This document shows, piece by piece, positions 57,501 through 61,600 of a DNA stretch of 64,000 nucleotides. Numbering within the stretch: the first letter of the stretch is position 1; each line of letters begins with the position of its first letter. Location of the stretch: positions 1,230,124-1,294,123 of the forward strand of contig CALYLW010000015.1 of assembly GCA_944989445.1 (NCBI GenBank), given 5' to 3'. This DNA is from Ampullaceana balthica. Lineage: Eukaryota; Mollusca; Gastropoda; Lymnaeidae. The notes beneath the pieces were generated by a model. That model was given only the letters and a program-made list of their open reading frames with translations, made no database searches and was not told the DNA's origin. The position numbers were made by a program, and so were the translations under genes.

Positions 57501-58553
57501 GGGCTCGAGTTAAGTGGGTTCGACTGTATAATAAAATTTATACAGGAAACGTGAAAAATCTGCATGCCATTTTAAGTTGCTTGGCGCGCCAAGTGTGGCA
57601 TGCGTTTCATAGGTTGCCGATCCCTGGTTTAGATGCCTAGATCAAGATTTGTTAGGCTTTCAGTTGACTTCTAAAACTCTACCTCAACAATGAGTAATTG
57701 ACAGCACTAATTTCTTGTCCCCAGCAAAGTTGTGTACCGCTACTCCATGTTGAACCAGACGGACGAGAGGGATTCGGAGTTTGAAAATGCACTGGTCAGT
57801 CACGACTCACTCTACAGGGATTCATCAGAGGACGAGGTGAGTCCTGGCCAATGTTCCCTCTAAGGTTTGTAGTTGGAAGGGAACATTGGTCCTTGCTGGT
57901 GCTACAACACATCTTGTATTTTTAGGTCAATTATTTGATCCAGAGACTCTCCCTGTCATCACAGCTTGCATCAAAGATTATTGAACTTAAACATGTTTAT
58001 AGATTTGAACTTAATTTGACATTAATTGGACAAGGGGTAGATAATTTATAACTTACCAAACTTGACATTAAACTGGACCAGGTGGTGATATATTCTACTA
58101 GATTTGACAAAGAACATCAAAGAGTTGTTTTTTTACAATTCACAGTGTGTCATGTTTTTACATTCTAAGCTTATGCATTGTTAGCTTTGTATCAAAAGAT
58201 TATTTCTTGTATCCAATTTGCACTTAGTAAACTTCAAGTGAAGTTAGTATTTCAAATGGACATCCATAAAAATGGGTACCAGCATTATGGTGAATATTTA
58301 CGTTGTACCATACATAGAATGTCTTCATTTGTGATGCAAGCAAATAGAAATCAAGATACACAAATGATTTGTGTGAATAAAACACAACTTTTAAAGCCTT
58401 GTCAATGATGTTTGCCAATGATGTTTGTCAATGATGTTTGTCAATGATGTTTGTGTTCAGGTAGAGGAAGAGAACAGATCACCTCAACACAATGGGAAAG
58501 GTCCAGTCAAAGATAAGCCTGCACTCAAATCCTACCACGATGATTCGGATGAT
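9243..58553 (+). CDS. Sortilin-like VPS10-domain receptor, 23 coding exons (3' end beyond window)
   Basis: Type I membrane receptor that by family knowledge sorts cargo between trans-Golgi, endosomes and lysosome. I assembled 23 exons (listed singly below) with GT/AG sites and continuous phase: 2610 nt, 870 codons, no stop. Visible parts: hydrophobic signal segment about residues 9-24; dibasic KKR (57-59), a likely propeptide cleavage point; VPS10 propeller about 100-615 with Asp-box motifs (STNHGRTW, TEDGGETW, SSDGGDTW, STDGAYHF, STDEGNCW); 10CC cysteine module about 617-765; one helix about 772-794; tail with YSML (808-811), acidic runs and a final DDSDD. Human sortilin is 831 residues and ends in a very similar acidic D-L-L tail, so only a short last exon should be missing. 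Exons resemble SORT1 more than SORL1 or SORCS, as there are no LDL-A, FnIII or PKD domains. The gene spans over 49 kb, mostly repeats. Confidence 0.93.
9896..11084. repeat. Cluster of hairpins at both ends of about 1.2 kb
   Basis: In intron 1. 9896-9929 is a perfect 12-bp stem (CGTTATTCGCAC and complement, 10-base loop). 9935-9966 is an imperfect hairpin CATTAT..GCAC/GTGC..ATAATG. About 9985-10021 contains CACGGTTTTGACCGTG. 11053-11084 is a 14-bp stem with one mismatch, ATTATTCCCACGGT/ACCGTGAGAATAAT. The last is related to the left group in inverted sense, suggesting a foldback element. Confidence 0.6.
10640..10790 (-). repeat. Possible tRNA-derived SINE with homopolymer tail
   Basis: On the minus strand, GGATCGAATCC (box-B-like, about 10711-10721) follows a tRNA-like stretch and is followed by a T-rich tail (A-rich on + at 10655-10695). 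Stems pair only loosely and no target duplication was found. Confidence 0.3.
11091..12188. other. Intron 1, nothing recognised
   Basis: AT-rich intronic sequence without a supported feature. Confidence 0.5.
12189..12422 (+). mobile_element. Helitron-like element (TCAATATACATA family), copy 1
   Basis: Starts TCAATATACATAATTTGC after an A, ends GGGTAGTATACTAG before a T. The start and the block GCTACTAATTTTAGAAAGCA are shared with the minus-strand copy at 28378-28820. Nonautonomous, 234 bp. Confidence 0.7.
12895..12960 (+). CDS. Sortilin exon 2: first propeller strand
   Basis: Between TTTCTTCAG and GTAAGT, phase 0 to 0, residues 101-122. It opens HVFEN and contains ALAWAGEN, which matches human HVFDD and LSWVGD at the start of the VPS10 domain. 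Confidence 0.9.
13019..13256 (+). mobile_element. tRNA-derived SINE with target duplications
   Basis: 238 bp flanked by perfect 10-bp direct repeats ATTCATCATA (13009-13018 and 13257-13266). The 5' part is tRNA-like: anticodon loop CTCACAA (Val CAC), T arm CGTGGGATCGAGCCCACG, box B GGATCGAGCCC. A non-tRNA body follows and the tail is AATAAACTAATAAATAA. Inserted in intron 2, 58 nt after exon 2. Confidence 0.88.
13635..13808. repeat. 58-bp tandem repeat, 3 copies
   Basis: Units start at 13635, 13693 and 13751 (GAGTTACATATTTGATGCTC...) and are practically identical, so recent. In intron 2. Confidence 0.95.
14196..14404. repeat. 52-bp tandem repeat, 4 copies
   Basis: Units of AGTTTTACTTGGATTGATGC...TTGACATACATAGGC, nearly identical, intron 2. 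Confidence 0.95.
14770..14957. mobile_element. hAT-type MITE, CAATGTTCCC family, copy 2
   Basis: Starts CAATGTTCCCTTTAAG and ends AGGGAACATTG, with CTGCG-rich interior as in 18-201. Flanks CATGGTAG and CATTGTAG match at seven of eight bases. Confidence 0.85.
15332..15430. repeat. 22-bp tandem repeat, about 4.5 copies
   Basis: Unit CAGCCGGCGCGCAGAGCCTC plus AT, GC-rich against an AT-rich intron, with CpG-type changes between units. Confidence 0.9.
15431..17417. other. Intron 2, nothing recognised
   Basis: AT-rich intron. A G-rich run at about 16868-16900 (GGGGGGAGGGAGGGG) could form a quadruplex. No coding frame. Confidence 0.5.
17418..22487. repeat. 21-bp minisatellite, about 240 units, with higher-order structure
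   Basis: Unit core TAGTACTACAGTAGTTG plus TGTA. Because 21 is a multiple of three and one frame lacks stops, it reads as long frames of a seven-residue repeat STTVVVY; this is an artefact and not a gene. Shortened 19- and 18-base units mark higher-order periods: 331 bp three times from 17811, 457 bp from 18804 and 20280. From 20737 on, CTACAG, CTGCAG and CTATAG variants form blocks repeated at 441 bp. Each unit holds the palindrome TAGTACTA and the inverted pair CTAC-A-GTAG. It lies in intron 2. Confidence 0.97.
22537..22692. repeat. 39-bp tandem repeat, 4 copies, acceptor-like
   Basis: Each full unit contains CCCTTACCCCTCACTTTCAG, a good pyrimidine tract plus AG, in sense orientation; the fourth unit is altered. 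Lies 620 nt before exon 3. Confidence 0.93.
22693..23162. other. Intron 2 end, nothing recognised
   Basis: AT-rich, with a G run at 22911-22920. Confidence 0.5.
23163..23260 (+). pseudogene. Duplicated partial copy of exon 3 acceptor and start
   Basis: The segment from GAAATGTGTCCAAT through the acceptor CCATACAG and the first 30 bases of exon 3 matches 23255-23345. After GATATCAAATTT the copy breaks off with no donor, so it cannot serve as a full exon. Confidence 0.85.
23313..23377 (+). CDS. Sortilin exon 3 (65 nt)
   Basis: Acceptor TTTCCGCACAG, donor GTAATG; residues 123-143 plus two bases of residue 144. TLLVLTSD then LWRS corresponds to the human VILVLTT...LYRS strand. It supplies the phase that exon 4 needs (AG + T). 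A truncated copy of its acceptor and first 30 nt lies about 100 nt upstream. Confidence 0.88.
23842..23944 (+). CDS. Sortilin exon 4: Asp-box
   Basis: Acceptor TTTTTCTCAG, donor GTACTG, residues 144-178, phase 2 in and 0 out. It contains the Asp-box-like STNHGRTWTNW, the human equivalent being SEDYGKNFKD. Confidence 0.9.
24003..24391 (+). mobile_element. Short LINE 3' fragment (L2/CR1-like tail)
   Basis: Frame encodes RTKTFGERAFSFCAAIQWNSLPLHIRS...FKTALKTHL to a stop at 24193, the typical end of an L2/CR1-type ORF. The 3' UTR has AAAGCGCTGTGAGC and AGCGCTATATAAAT followed by (ATT)n at 24365-24392. It sits between copies of an approximately 60-bp tandem host repeat (23953-24010, 24400-24456, partly 24457-24515). 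Confidence 0.85.
24516..25011. other. Intron 4, nothing recognised
   Basis: AT-rich intronic sequence without a supported feature. Confidence 0.5.
25012..25335. mobile_element. hAT-type MITE with GGCTCTC ends
   Basis: Begins CAGAGTTCGGGAAACC and ends AAGTTTCCTGATCCCTG, with TGGCTCTCTCAGACAAA inside, a common hAT end pattern. Flanks ACATATAC and ACCTAAAC match at six of eight bases. Confidence 0.7.
25541..25706. repeat. 34-bp tandem repeat, 5 copies, donor-like
   Basis: Unit GACAGATTGTCTTGTGTAAG plus TTATTGATATATTT. Each unit carries TGTGTAAGT, close to a 5' splice site. It ends 20 nt before exon 5. Confidence 0.93.
25728..25895 (+). CDS. Sortilin exon 5: propeller blade with Asp-box
   Basis: Acceptor CCCCACAG, donor GTTAGT, residues 179-234, phase 0 to 0. 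Asp-box TEDGGETW followed by an acidic loop and YVAVITKTRR. The end of the exon with its donor is duplicated 63 nt downstream (25941-25998). Confidence 0.9.
25878..25998 (+). repeat. 63-bp duplication across the exon 5 donor
   Basis: ATTACCAAAACCAGAAGG|GTTAGTCAG (25878 on) returns at 25941 with the same GTTAGT. The second donor would extend the exon by 63 nt in frame. Confidence 0.9.
26107..26195. repeat. About 32-bp tandem repeat, 3 copies
   Basis: GAATTCACATGAAATCTCTT followed by TTGTTGTCATA, intron 5. Confidence 0.85.
26280..26350 (+). CDS. Sortilin exon 6
   Basis: Acceptor TTCTCCACTCAG, donor GTAAGC, residues 235-257 plus two bases of Trp258. LYVTYNNFK matches human LWVSKNFGGKW, a degenerate Asp-box blade. 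Confidence 0.9.
26360..26460. repeat. About 48-bp duplication
   Basis: GTTAGAATATATACAATTAA...GTCCACCTGG followed by ATGGCTCTGT occurs twice, intron 6. Confidence 0.85.
26515..26915. repeat. 33-bp tandem repeat, about 12 copies
   Basis: Unit AATGTAATAGATATGTAATC plus TACACACTATGTT, diverging toward the 3' end. It reads as an 11-residue repeat on the minus strand, not a gene. It ends just before exon 7. Confidence 0.95.
26928..26998 (+). CDS. Sortilin exon 7
   Basis: Acceptor CACCAACAG, donor GTAAGT, completes Trp258 and encodes residues 259-281. KSLYVTTGELS aligns with human TIFFTTYANGS. Confidence 0.9.
27194..27339 (+). CDS. Sortilin exon 8
   Basis: Acceptor GTGCAG after a pyrimidine-rich stretch, donor CAG|GTGTGT, residues 282-330, phase 1 to 0. 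LERYDSNTGTW and VQDKFMYASIF match human LWRTSDLGKSF and GGRFLFASV. The 27-bp minisatellite of intron 8 starts at the first base after this exon. Confidence 0.92.
27340..28225 (+). repeat. 27/29-bp minisatellite starting at the exon 8 donor
   Basis: Starts at the first base of intron 8. Unit GTGTGTACATTGGGCTGACC plus ATGTCAG: every unit begins GTGTGT and ends CAG, repeating the CAG|GTGTGT junction of exon 8 about 30 times. Units with two extra GT bases alternate. Long frames through it are artefacts. Confidence 0.96.
28325..28917. repeat. Tandem duplication with one occupied and one empty site
   Basis: GTTATACAGTAGACTAATCC...TATGTTAGAA followed by TTTATTCTAGTTGAGGGTTG occurs at 28325 and again at 28851. 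The first copy is interrupted by the Helitron at 28378-28820; the second is intact. Confidence 0.9.
28378..28820 (-). mobile_element. Helitron-like element (TCAATATACATA family), copy 2
   Basis: On the minus strand it begins TCAATATACATAATTTGC and ends GGGTGATACGCTAG, inserted between A and T with no target duplication, as shown directly by the empty site at 28896/28897. A small stem CTGAA/TTCAG lies near the 3' end. Shares its start and end with 12189-12422. 443 bp, nonautonomous. Confidence 0.85.
28978..29061 (+). CDS. Sortilin exon 9: Asp-box
   Basis: Acceptor TTGATTTCAG, donor GTCAGT, residues 331-358, phase 0 to 0. Asp-box SSDGGDTWNEAQLP corresponds to human STDQGDTWSMAQLP. Confidence 0.92.
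29200..29352. repeat. 21-bp tandem repeat, about 7 copies
   Basis: AGTTAGACTTATAGTTACTA plus one base, in intron 9. Codes as a seven-residue artefact. Confidence 0.95.
29532..29592 (+). CDS. Sortilin exon 10
   Basis: Acceptor TCATCTTCAG, donor GTGAGG, residues 359-378 plus one base. FFSVLDMSEGLIFMHVDNPG aligns with human [20 protein letters not shown]. Confidence 0.92.
29630..30012. repeat. 48-bp tandem repeat, about 8 copies
   Basis: Unit TTGAACAATTCTAGCCTCAC...TTTTAATGTTACAGTACAAC. Starts 38 nt after exon 10. Each unit has a TGTTACAG acceptor-like end. The central units are identical, implying recent homogenisation. Confidence 0.96.
30219..30328 (+). CDS. Sortilin exon 11
   Basis: Acceptor TTTTCTTGCCAG, donor AAG|GTAACG, residues 379-415, phase 1 to 0. 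DTGHGVLYTSSSDGIIYSES matches human [20 protein letters not shown]. The 21-bp minisatellite of intron 11 begins at the donor itself. Confidence 0.92.
30329..30813 (+). repeat. 21-bp minisatellite starting at the exon 11 donor, 23 copies
   Basis: Unit GTAACGTGTTGACGTACAGA plus G. The first base of the array is the first base of intron 11, and every unit repeats AG|GTAACG, the authentic donor. ACATACAG units flank a GACGTACAG core. Confidence 0.97.
31149..31292 (+). CDS. Sortilin exon 12
   Basis: Acceptor TTGTTTGTTGCCAG, donor CAG|GTAATA, residues 416-463, phase 0 to 0. SIRGVYLASQMSE and YNRGGEWTNVTRPDRVEC match human SLRGVYITSVLSE and FDQGGRWTHLRKPENSEC. The last 42 nt and the donor recur in tandem with period 59. 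Confidence 0.92.
31251..31404 (+). repeat. 59-bp duplications across the exon 12 donor
   Basis: GTGACACGACCTGACAGGGT...GAACAGGT occurs at 31251 and 31310 (second donor GTTATA at 31352). A third, diverged copy is cut by the hAT element and resumes at 33302 with another AACAG|GTACTA. Confidence 0.9.
31405..33301. mobile_element. hAT element with perfect 8-bp target duplication
   Basis: Left end CAGGGTTGCCAACCGTCCG, right end inverted CAGGGTCGCCTACTCG, subterminal GTCCGTAAATTTACGGACAG repeats. The target duplication GGGTTGAG is perfect (31397-31404, 33302-33309). About 840 bp belong to this element; 1057 bp are a nested piggyBac. No recognisable hAT transposase; an 80-codon frame at 32673-32915 is unassigned. 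Confidence 0.9.
31542..32598 (+). mobile_element. Internally deleted piggyBac-type element, nested in the hAT
   Basis: Ends CCCTTTACAGTCCGATG and, inverted, CCCTTTACAGTCCAATG, flanked by TTAA (one side TTTAAA), the piggyBac target. Inside, 31807-31875 encodes a short acidic transposase-like N-terminus ending NEYSSD, and 32138-32220 encodes a Cys-containing stretch (FVCTTTSTMCYKKEFTC) to a stop, resembling the C-terminal Cys-rich end. The catalytic middle is missing. Confidence 0.75.
33310..33602. other. Intron 12 end, nothing recognised
   Basis: Contains the end of the 59-bp duplication and AT-rich sequence. Confidence 0.5.
33603..33708 (+). CDS. Sortilin exon 13
   Basis: Acceptor CTGTGTCCACAG, donor GTAAGA, residues 464-498 plus one base. 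EGCYLQIHNAYS then YGIVLVHG corresponds to human NECSLHIHASYS and VGIVIAHG. Confidence 0.92.
33709..34179. other. Intron 13, nothing recognised
   Basis: Plain AT-rich intron, one of the few here without a tandem array. Confidence 0.6.
34180..34256 (+). CDS. Sortilin exon 14: Asp-box
   Basis: Acceptor TGTGTCCTAG, donor GTAAAC, residues 499-524, phase 1 to 0. PDVFLSTDGAYHFKR matches human PDVYISDDGGYSWTK. Confidence 0.9.
34469..34620 (+). CDS. Sortilin exon 15: Asp-box with cysteine
   Basis: Acceptor ATCCTAACCAG, donor TCAG|GTGAGG, residues 525-574 plus two bases. GPHAYEIADSGGLLIAV and IKFSTDEGNCWHVYKFT match human GPHYYTILDSGGIIVAI and IKFSTDEGQCWQTYTFT, the best-conserved part of the family. 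Donor and last 28 nt are repeated 47 nt downstream. Confidence 0.94.
34593..34686 (+). repeat. 47-bp duplication across the exon 15 donor
   Basis: TGTACAAGTTCACCAATGAA...ATCAG|GTGAGGGCCTC occurs at 34593 and 34640. The second donor (34668) is identical; its use would add 47 nt and shift the frame. Confidence 0.95.
34972..35759 (+). repeat. 44-bp minisatellite ending at the exon 16 acceptor, about 18 copies
   Basis: Unit GTTCACTGGCCCACTGATAA...CTTATCATTCAG. Every unit begins with the first nine bases of exon 16 and ends with an acceptor-like CATTCAG or CATCCAG. One unit is short, and a few substitutions tell units apart. Confidence 0.97.
35760..35884 (+). CDS. Sortilin exon 16
   Basis: Acceptor TTTTCACCCAG, donor GTGAGT; completes Arg575 and encodes to 616 plus one base. 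FTGLLTEPGGQSMTVGIWGY matches human [20 protein letters not shown]. The same acceptor and first nine exon bases appear about 17 times in the 44-bp minisatellite immediately upstream; this copy is taken as real because only here does the exon stay open. Confidence 0.93.
35900..36330. other. Intron 16; inverted fragment of the dispersed repeat
   Basis: TTTTGACTATAAATCC at 36113 is the inverted right end of the TAAATCC family. The rest is unassigned. Confidence 0.4.
36440..36557 (+). CDS. Sortilin exon 17: start of 10CC module
   Basis: Acceptor TTTCCAAACAG, donor GTAGGT, residues 617-655 plus two bases. CKEDDYVDWIPH and GCLLGQKETFKK match human CEEKDYTIWLAH and GCILGYKEQFLR. It precedes the 14-kb repeat intron. 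Confidence 0.93.
36790..50698. repeat. 16-bp satellite-like array, about 13.9 kb, running into a gap
   Basis: Unit TAATGTGTGTCTACTC, roughly 870 copies in intron 17. The tenth base varies (T, G or A), CTACTC alternates with CTAATC, and a 15-base unit lacking one base (TGTGCTAC) appears mainly after 42700. Sub-domains: strict 32-bp alternation of CTACTC and CTAATC units at about 40540-41400; a long duplicate with offset 1168 bp (73 units), e.g. 38811 against 39979; a nearly uniform T-type tract at about 49700-50200. Neither strand is open, as 16 is not a multiple of three. Confidence 0.98.
50699..50798. other. Assembly gap (100 N)
   Basis: Exactly 100 N, the usual placeholder for unknown length, at the 3' edge of the 16-bp array. 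The first bases after it (TCTAATG) still match the unit, so the true array is longer. Confidence 0.97.
50822..50896 (+). CDS. Sortilin exon 18: 10CC module
   Basis: Acceptor CCTTGTTTCAG just after the assembly gap, donor GTGAGA. It completes Trp656 and encodes CRNGYGRKREKQQEKCPC and EEDYEW, matching human CQNGRDYVV...CLCSLEDFL. The phase join to exon 17 across the gap is exact, so no exon need be lost in the gap. Confidence 0.92.
51164..51280 (+). CDS. Sortilin exon 19: 10CC module
   Basis: Acceptor TTTAAATCCTCAG, donor GTCAGT, residues 681-719 plus two bases. CDFGFHRLPGSTKCV and DIDICTKGHLDKLIT match human CDFGYYRPENDSKCV and DLEFCLYGREEHLTT. Confidence 0.93.
51383..51487. repeat. 32-bp tandem repeat, about 3 copies
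   Basis: ATTTTGTCAGGTGTATTG units with TGTCAG|GTGTATTG repeated seven times; each contains AG|GT. Intron 19. Confidence 0.93.
51571..51846. repeat. 21-bp tandem repeat, about 13 copies
   Basis: AGAGAGTATTTGATATGGTT plus C, diverged. It abuts the TTAA and terminal sequence of the piggyBac-like element at 51845. Confidence 0.95.
51845..54147 (-). mobile_element. Decayed piggyBac-like element, minus strand, with internal minisatellite
   Basis: The minus-strand frame starting at 54147 (or the second Met at 54126) has RRLTAEQAMEMFHNI then an acidic serine run (DSDEDLDQSHDSDS), like piggyBac-family N-termini, followed by a basic KGKGKKRK. A single TGA near 53801 interrupts it; beyond, the same frame enters the 27-bp array as GDQTTNYFI repeats. 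TTAA plus CTCTTTCGCTGCGG at 51845 looks like the opposite terminus. The other terminus and the catalytic domain are not visible. Confidence 0.5.
52153..53785. repeat. 27-bp minisatellite, about 60 copies, AATAAA in each unit
   Basis: Unit GATCACCAATAAAATAGTTT plus GTAGTTT, differing only at one base (AAAATAG or AAAATTG) in a patterned order. On the + strand each unit has the polyadenylation hexamer AATAAA followed by TTTGTAGTTTG. Long frames on both strands arise because 27 is a multiple of three. In intron 19. Confidence 0.97.
54320..54512. repeat. 13-bp tandem repeat, about 14 copies
   Basis: GATAAGTTAAGAT units, later GTTGATAAGTTAA, in intron 19. Confidence 0.93.
54722..54857 (+). CDS. 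Sortilin exon 20: end of 10CC module
   Basis: Acceptor TATTTCCCAG, donor GTGAGG, residues 720-765, phase 2 to 0. GYRLIPGDQC followed by a second cysteine (DEIC) and SPKE matches human GYRKIPGDKC...KKKC...SPEK. Confidence 0.93.
54858..55153. other. Intron 20, nothing recognised
   Basis: Short AT-rich intron. Confidence 0.6.
55154..55263 (+). CDS. Sortilin exon 21: transmembrane helix
   Basis: Acceptor TTGGTGACAG, donor GTAAGT, residues 766-801 plus two bases. An uninterrupted hydrophobic stretch of about 23 residues (LVVIGVVTCILV... to IFMY) followed by K and RR gives a type I anchor. Exons 1-20 alone would encode a soluble ectodomain. Confidence 0.93.
55522..57526. mobile_element. pogo/Tigger-like element copy A
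   Basis: Ends CAGTCGAACCCGGTTAAG and inverted CAGTCGAACCCACTTAAC with TA on each side, as in Tc1-mariner/pogo insertions. It shares AATTTGGCCCTCTTTTGTGC and GGCGGTTCCAATAAAAAA with copy B. No transposase frame. Confidence 0.8.
56852..57412. mobile_element. Third-level nested MITE, TACCGTATATACTCG ends
   Basis: Left TACCGTATATACTCGTTC, right inverted TACCTTACATACTCGTTC, followed inside by CATAAGCCGACC on both arms. Copy B of the host element lacks it (ATCGAATTAAC near 63218 against ATC-TA..TA-ATTTAAC here). Confidence 0.85.
57725..57836 (+). CDS. Sortilin exon 22: cytoplasmic tail with YSML
   Basis: Acceptor CTTGTCCCCAG, donor GTGAGT, residues 802-839, phase 2 to 0. VYRYSML carries a tyrosine sorting signal of the YxxPhi type at the same place as human HRYSVL. 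The exon ends in acidic SSEDE. Confidence 0.92.
57849..57888. mobile_element. 40-bp minimal hAT relic, CAATGTTCCC family
   Basis: CAATGTTCCCT, 18 bases, AGGGAACATTG: two 11-bp terminal repeats with almost nothing between. Flanks GTCCTGGC and GTCCTTGC match at seven of eight bases. It lies 12 nt after the exon 22 donor. Confidence 0.8.
57897..58396. other. Intron 22, nothing recognised
   Basis: AT-rich; a 76-codon frame at 58178-58408 has no recognisable features. Confidence 0.5.
58397..58456. repeat. 14-bp tandem repeat before exon 23
   Basis: TGTCAATGATGTTT about four times, ending at the acceptor's pyrimidine region. Confidence 0.9.
58461..58553 (+). CDS. Sortilin exon 23: acidic tail
   Basis: Acceptor TTTGTGTTCAG, donor GAT|GTAAGT, residues 840-870, phase 0. 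It ends SYHDDSDD, against human GYHDDSDEDLLE. The good donor exactly where human continues with D-L-L implies one more short coding exon, which is not visible up to base 64000. Reading through the donor would instead add about 27 unrelated codons to a stop at 58632. Confidence 0.88.
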
Positions 58554-58647
58554 GTAAGTATCCAGCCTTCACTTTTAGCGTACAAATCTTCCAGATACTG
58601 TAAAAATATTCACAGAAATTCAACAGTTAAATAAGGCGATTCAAATA

Positions 58648-61600
58648 CAGTGGAACCCGGTTAAGTCGACGGCCTTGGGGTATGAAAAATGGCGCCGAGA
58701 TAACCGATCATCGAGTTAAACGATGAGGCTCGTCAGCTTTAGATGGCCGCTCATCTAGGAGAAGGAAAACTCTGACTCCAAACCTCCGCTGCCTTGCGGC
58801 CATACTCACTCATGAGAAAGGCTAGGGGAGTAAACCTCGATCACAAATCAGGAGCCCGAATCCCGAAGGCAGTCTGGCATTGCTTACAACGTCTCTCTGG
58901 CAATTCCTGTGACGTAGTTGATTCCAAGATGTACTGGCTCTGCCTCTCCCTTGGGCCACTCAGCTGCGTGGACAGCTGACTGCCCAGGCCTGTGCCCTGG
59001 AGAGGACACTCCAGCTTCCCCTCACAGCGTCGACACAACACGGGAAGTAGTAGTGACCGGTTATAAGACACCCGCTCAATTGGCGTAGAGCTGGCACCAG
59101 GGATTGCTTCCAACGGTGGGAGAGATATCTTTGTCTCATTGGACAGCTACCGCCCGCCTCAAGCTGGGCAGCCCACAGTCAATAAGGTGTTGTCCCGCCA
59201 CAGTCTGCCTGCCCTGCTGGGTGCGTAGGGCTCAGGGTGCACACATGCCTGACAAGTAGACTGTAAACTCATGCACCAACCAATACAAATATAAATAAAA
59301 AAGCAAAAAAGGAAAACCCCAATCCTCAAGCTGGGGACCTGGAATGTACGACGCTGACACCCGGGATGTCAGACGACCTTAACGATATCAGCGATGCCAG
59401 GAAAACATCTGTAATAAACAACGAACTGGCAAGACTGCATGTAGACATAGCCACCTTACAAGAGACACGGCTGTCAGGTTCTGGTTCATTAAGAGAAAAG
59501 GACTACACGTTCTTCTGGCAGGGCAAAAGCGAGGAAGAAGCCAGAGAGCATGGTGTTGGATTTGCTGTCCGAAACACCCTCTTGGGTATGGTAGCACCCT
59601 GCCAACAGGGAACTGAAAGGCTTCTCACACTTCGCCTACACACCACAACAGGGCCAGCCTACCTAATTAGTGCATATGCTCCCACACTCAATGCAACCAT
59701 GCAGACGAAAGATGAGTTCTACAACCAGTTGGACTCACTGTTAAGCTCGATATCCAAAGATGAGCACGTGATACTGCTGGGTGACTTTAACGCTAGAGTG
59801 GGTGCAGACTACACCTCATGGCCCTCTTGTCTGGGAAGATTTGGCACAGGAAAACTGAACGAAAACAGACATAGACTCCTGGAACTATGCTCTTACCATG
59901 ATCTATGCATCACCAATACTTTCTTTCAGACAAAGCCGCAACATAGAGTGTCCTGGAGACATCCCCGCTCTAAGCACTGGCACCAGCTGGACCTAATTAT
60001 TACCAGGCGCTCTGCACTGAAACATGTCCTCCTCACTCGAACTTTCCACAGTGCCGACTGCGACACAGATCACTCACTGGTATGTTGCAAGCTGAGATTA
60101 CTGCCCAAGAAATCTCACCGATCCAGACCAGTAGTCAGACCCCACATTGATGTGAGTAAGACTTCTCACGCAGACAAGAAAGCCGAGTTCATAGAAGCTC
60201 TCTCCAACTCACTAGACTCTGACCTGCCAGGCAACAGCACCAAGGAAAAGTGGGAACATCTCAGACTGACCATCCACAGCACAGCCATGCAGATCTTTGG
60301 AAGAAAAAGGAACCAAAACAATGACTGGTTTGAGGCCAACTCTGTCACACTCACCCCTGCCGTAGAAGAAAGACGAAGTGCCCACCAAAAATACAGGCAC
60401 TCCCCAAACCCACAGACACTGCAGGCGTACAGATTAGCTAAGAGCAATTTTCAGAGATTAGCTAGTCAAAGCGCAAATGCCTACTGGCTCCAACTCCTTC
60501 AGAGCATCCAGCTAGCGGCCGACACCGGTAATATGACGGCATTAAAAAAGCCATGGGGCCTTCTAAGAAAGTCTTAGCCCCACTGAAGTCCGCAACTGGA
60601 GAAATAATTCGCGACAGGGCTAAATATATGGACAGATGGGTGGAGCACTATTCAGAACTTTACTCCCAACAAAATCATGTAACCCAAGATGCCATCGATG
60701 CCATCCAAAGCTTCCCCCTCATGGCAGAACTGGACGACATACCCACCCTAGCAGAACTAAAAGAAGCTATTGAGCGATTACCAATAGCCAAGGCCCCCGG
60801 TCAGGACGGAATACCACCAGAGATCATCAAGTGCGGCATTAGTGTATTGCTGGAACACCTGCATGGCCTCCTCTGCCAGTGCTGGGAAGAAGGAGCTGTA
60901 CCAGAGGTTATGAGAAATGCCAATATTATCACGCTGTATAAAAATAAAGGAGACAGAAGTGACTGTAACAACTACAGAGGCATTTCTCTCCTTAGCATCG
61001 TGGGTAAAGTCTTTGCAAAATAAACTGCAAAGACTTGCTGAAAGAGTATATCCTGAATCATAGTGCGGTTTCCGGGCAGAAAGGTCAACAATCGACATGA
61101 TCTTTTCTTTAAGACAACTTCAAGAAAAGTGCCGAGAGCAACACATGCCCCTTTACCTGGCCTTCATTGATTTAACAAAGGCTTTTGACCTGGTCAGCAG
61201 AGATGGTCTGTTTACAGTCTTGGCAAAAGTTGGCTGCCCACCAAAACTGCTTAGCATTATACAGTCATTCCACGATGGTATGAAAGGCACGGTGCAGTAT
61301 GACGGTTCAACTTCCCCTCAATTTGATATCCTCAGTGGAGTCAAACAGGCTGCATCCTCGCCCCGACACTCTTTGGCATCTTTTTTGCCTGCCTGTTGAA
61401 ACATGCCTTTGGATCCTCAAACGAGGGGATCTATCTTCATACACGTTCTGATGGTAAACTATTTAATCTAGCCAGGCTGAAGGCAAAGACGAAGATCCGA
61501 GAAACGGTCATCAGGGACATGCTTTTTGCAGTCGACGCTGCCATTGCAACTCACAACGAAGCTGATTTGCAAAGCCTGATGGACTGCTTTGCCAAGGCCG

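Larger units (their letters stand above)
55290..57626. mobile_element. hAT element with perfect 8-bp target duplication, host of nested elements
   Basis: Left CAGGGGTCGGCAACC, right GGTTGCCGATCCCTG; GTTTAGAT flanks it on both sides (55282-55289, 57627-57634). Most of its length is the pogo-like insert 55522-57526. Same terminal type as 3098-3279. In intron 21. Confidence 0.92.
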
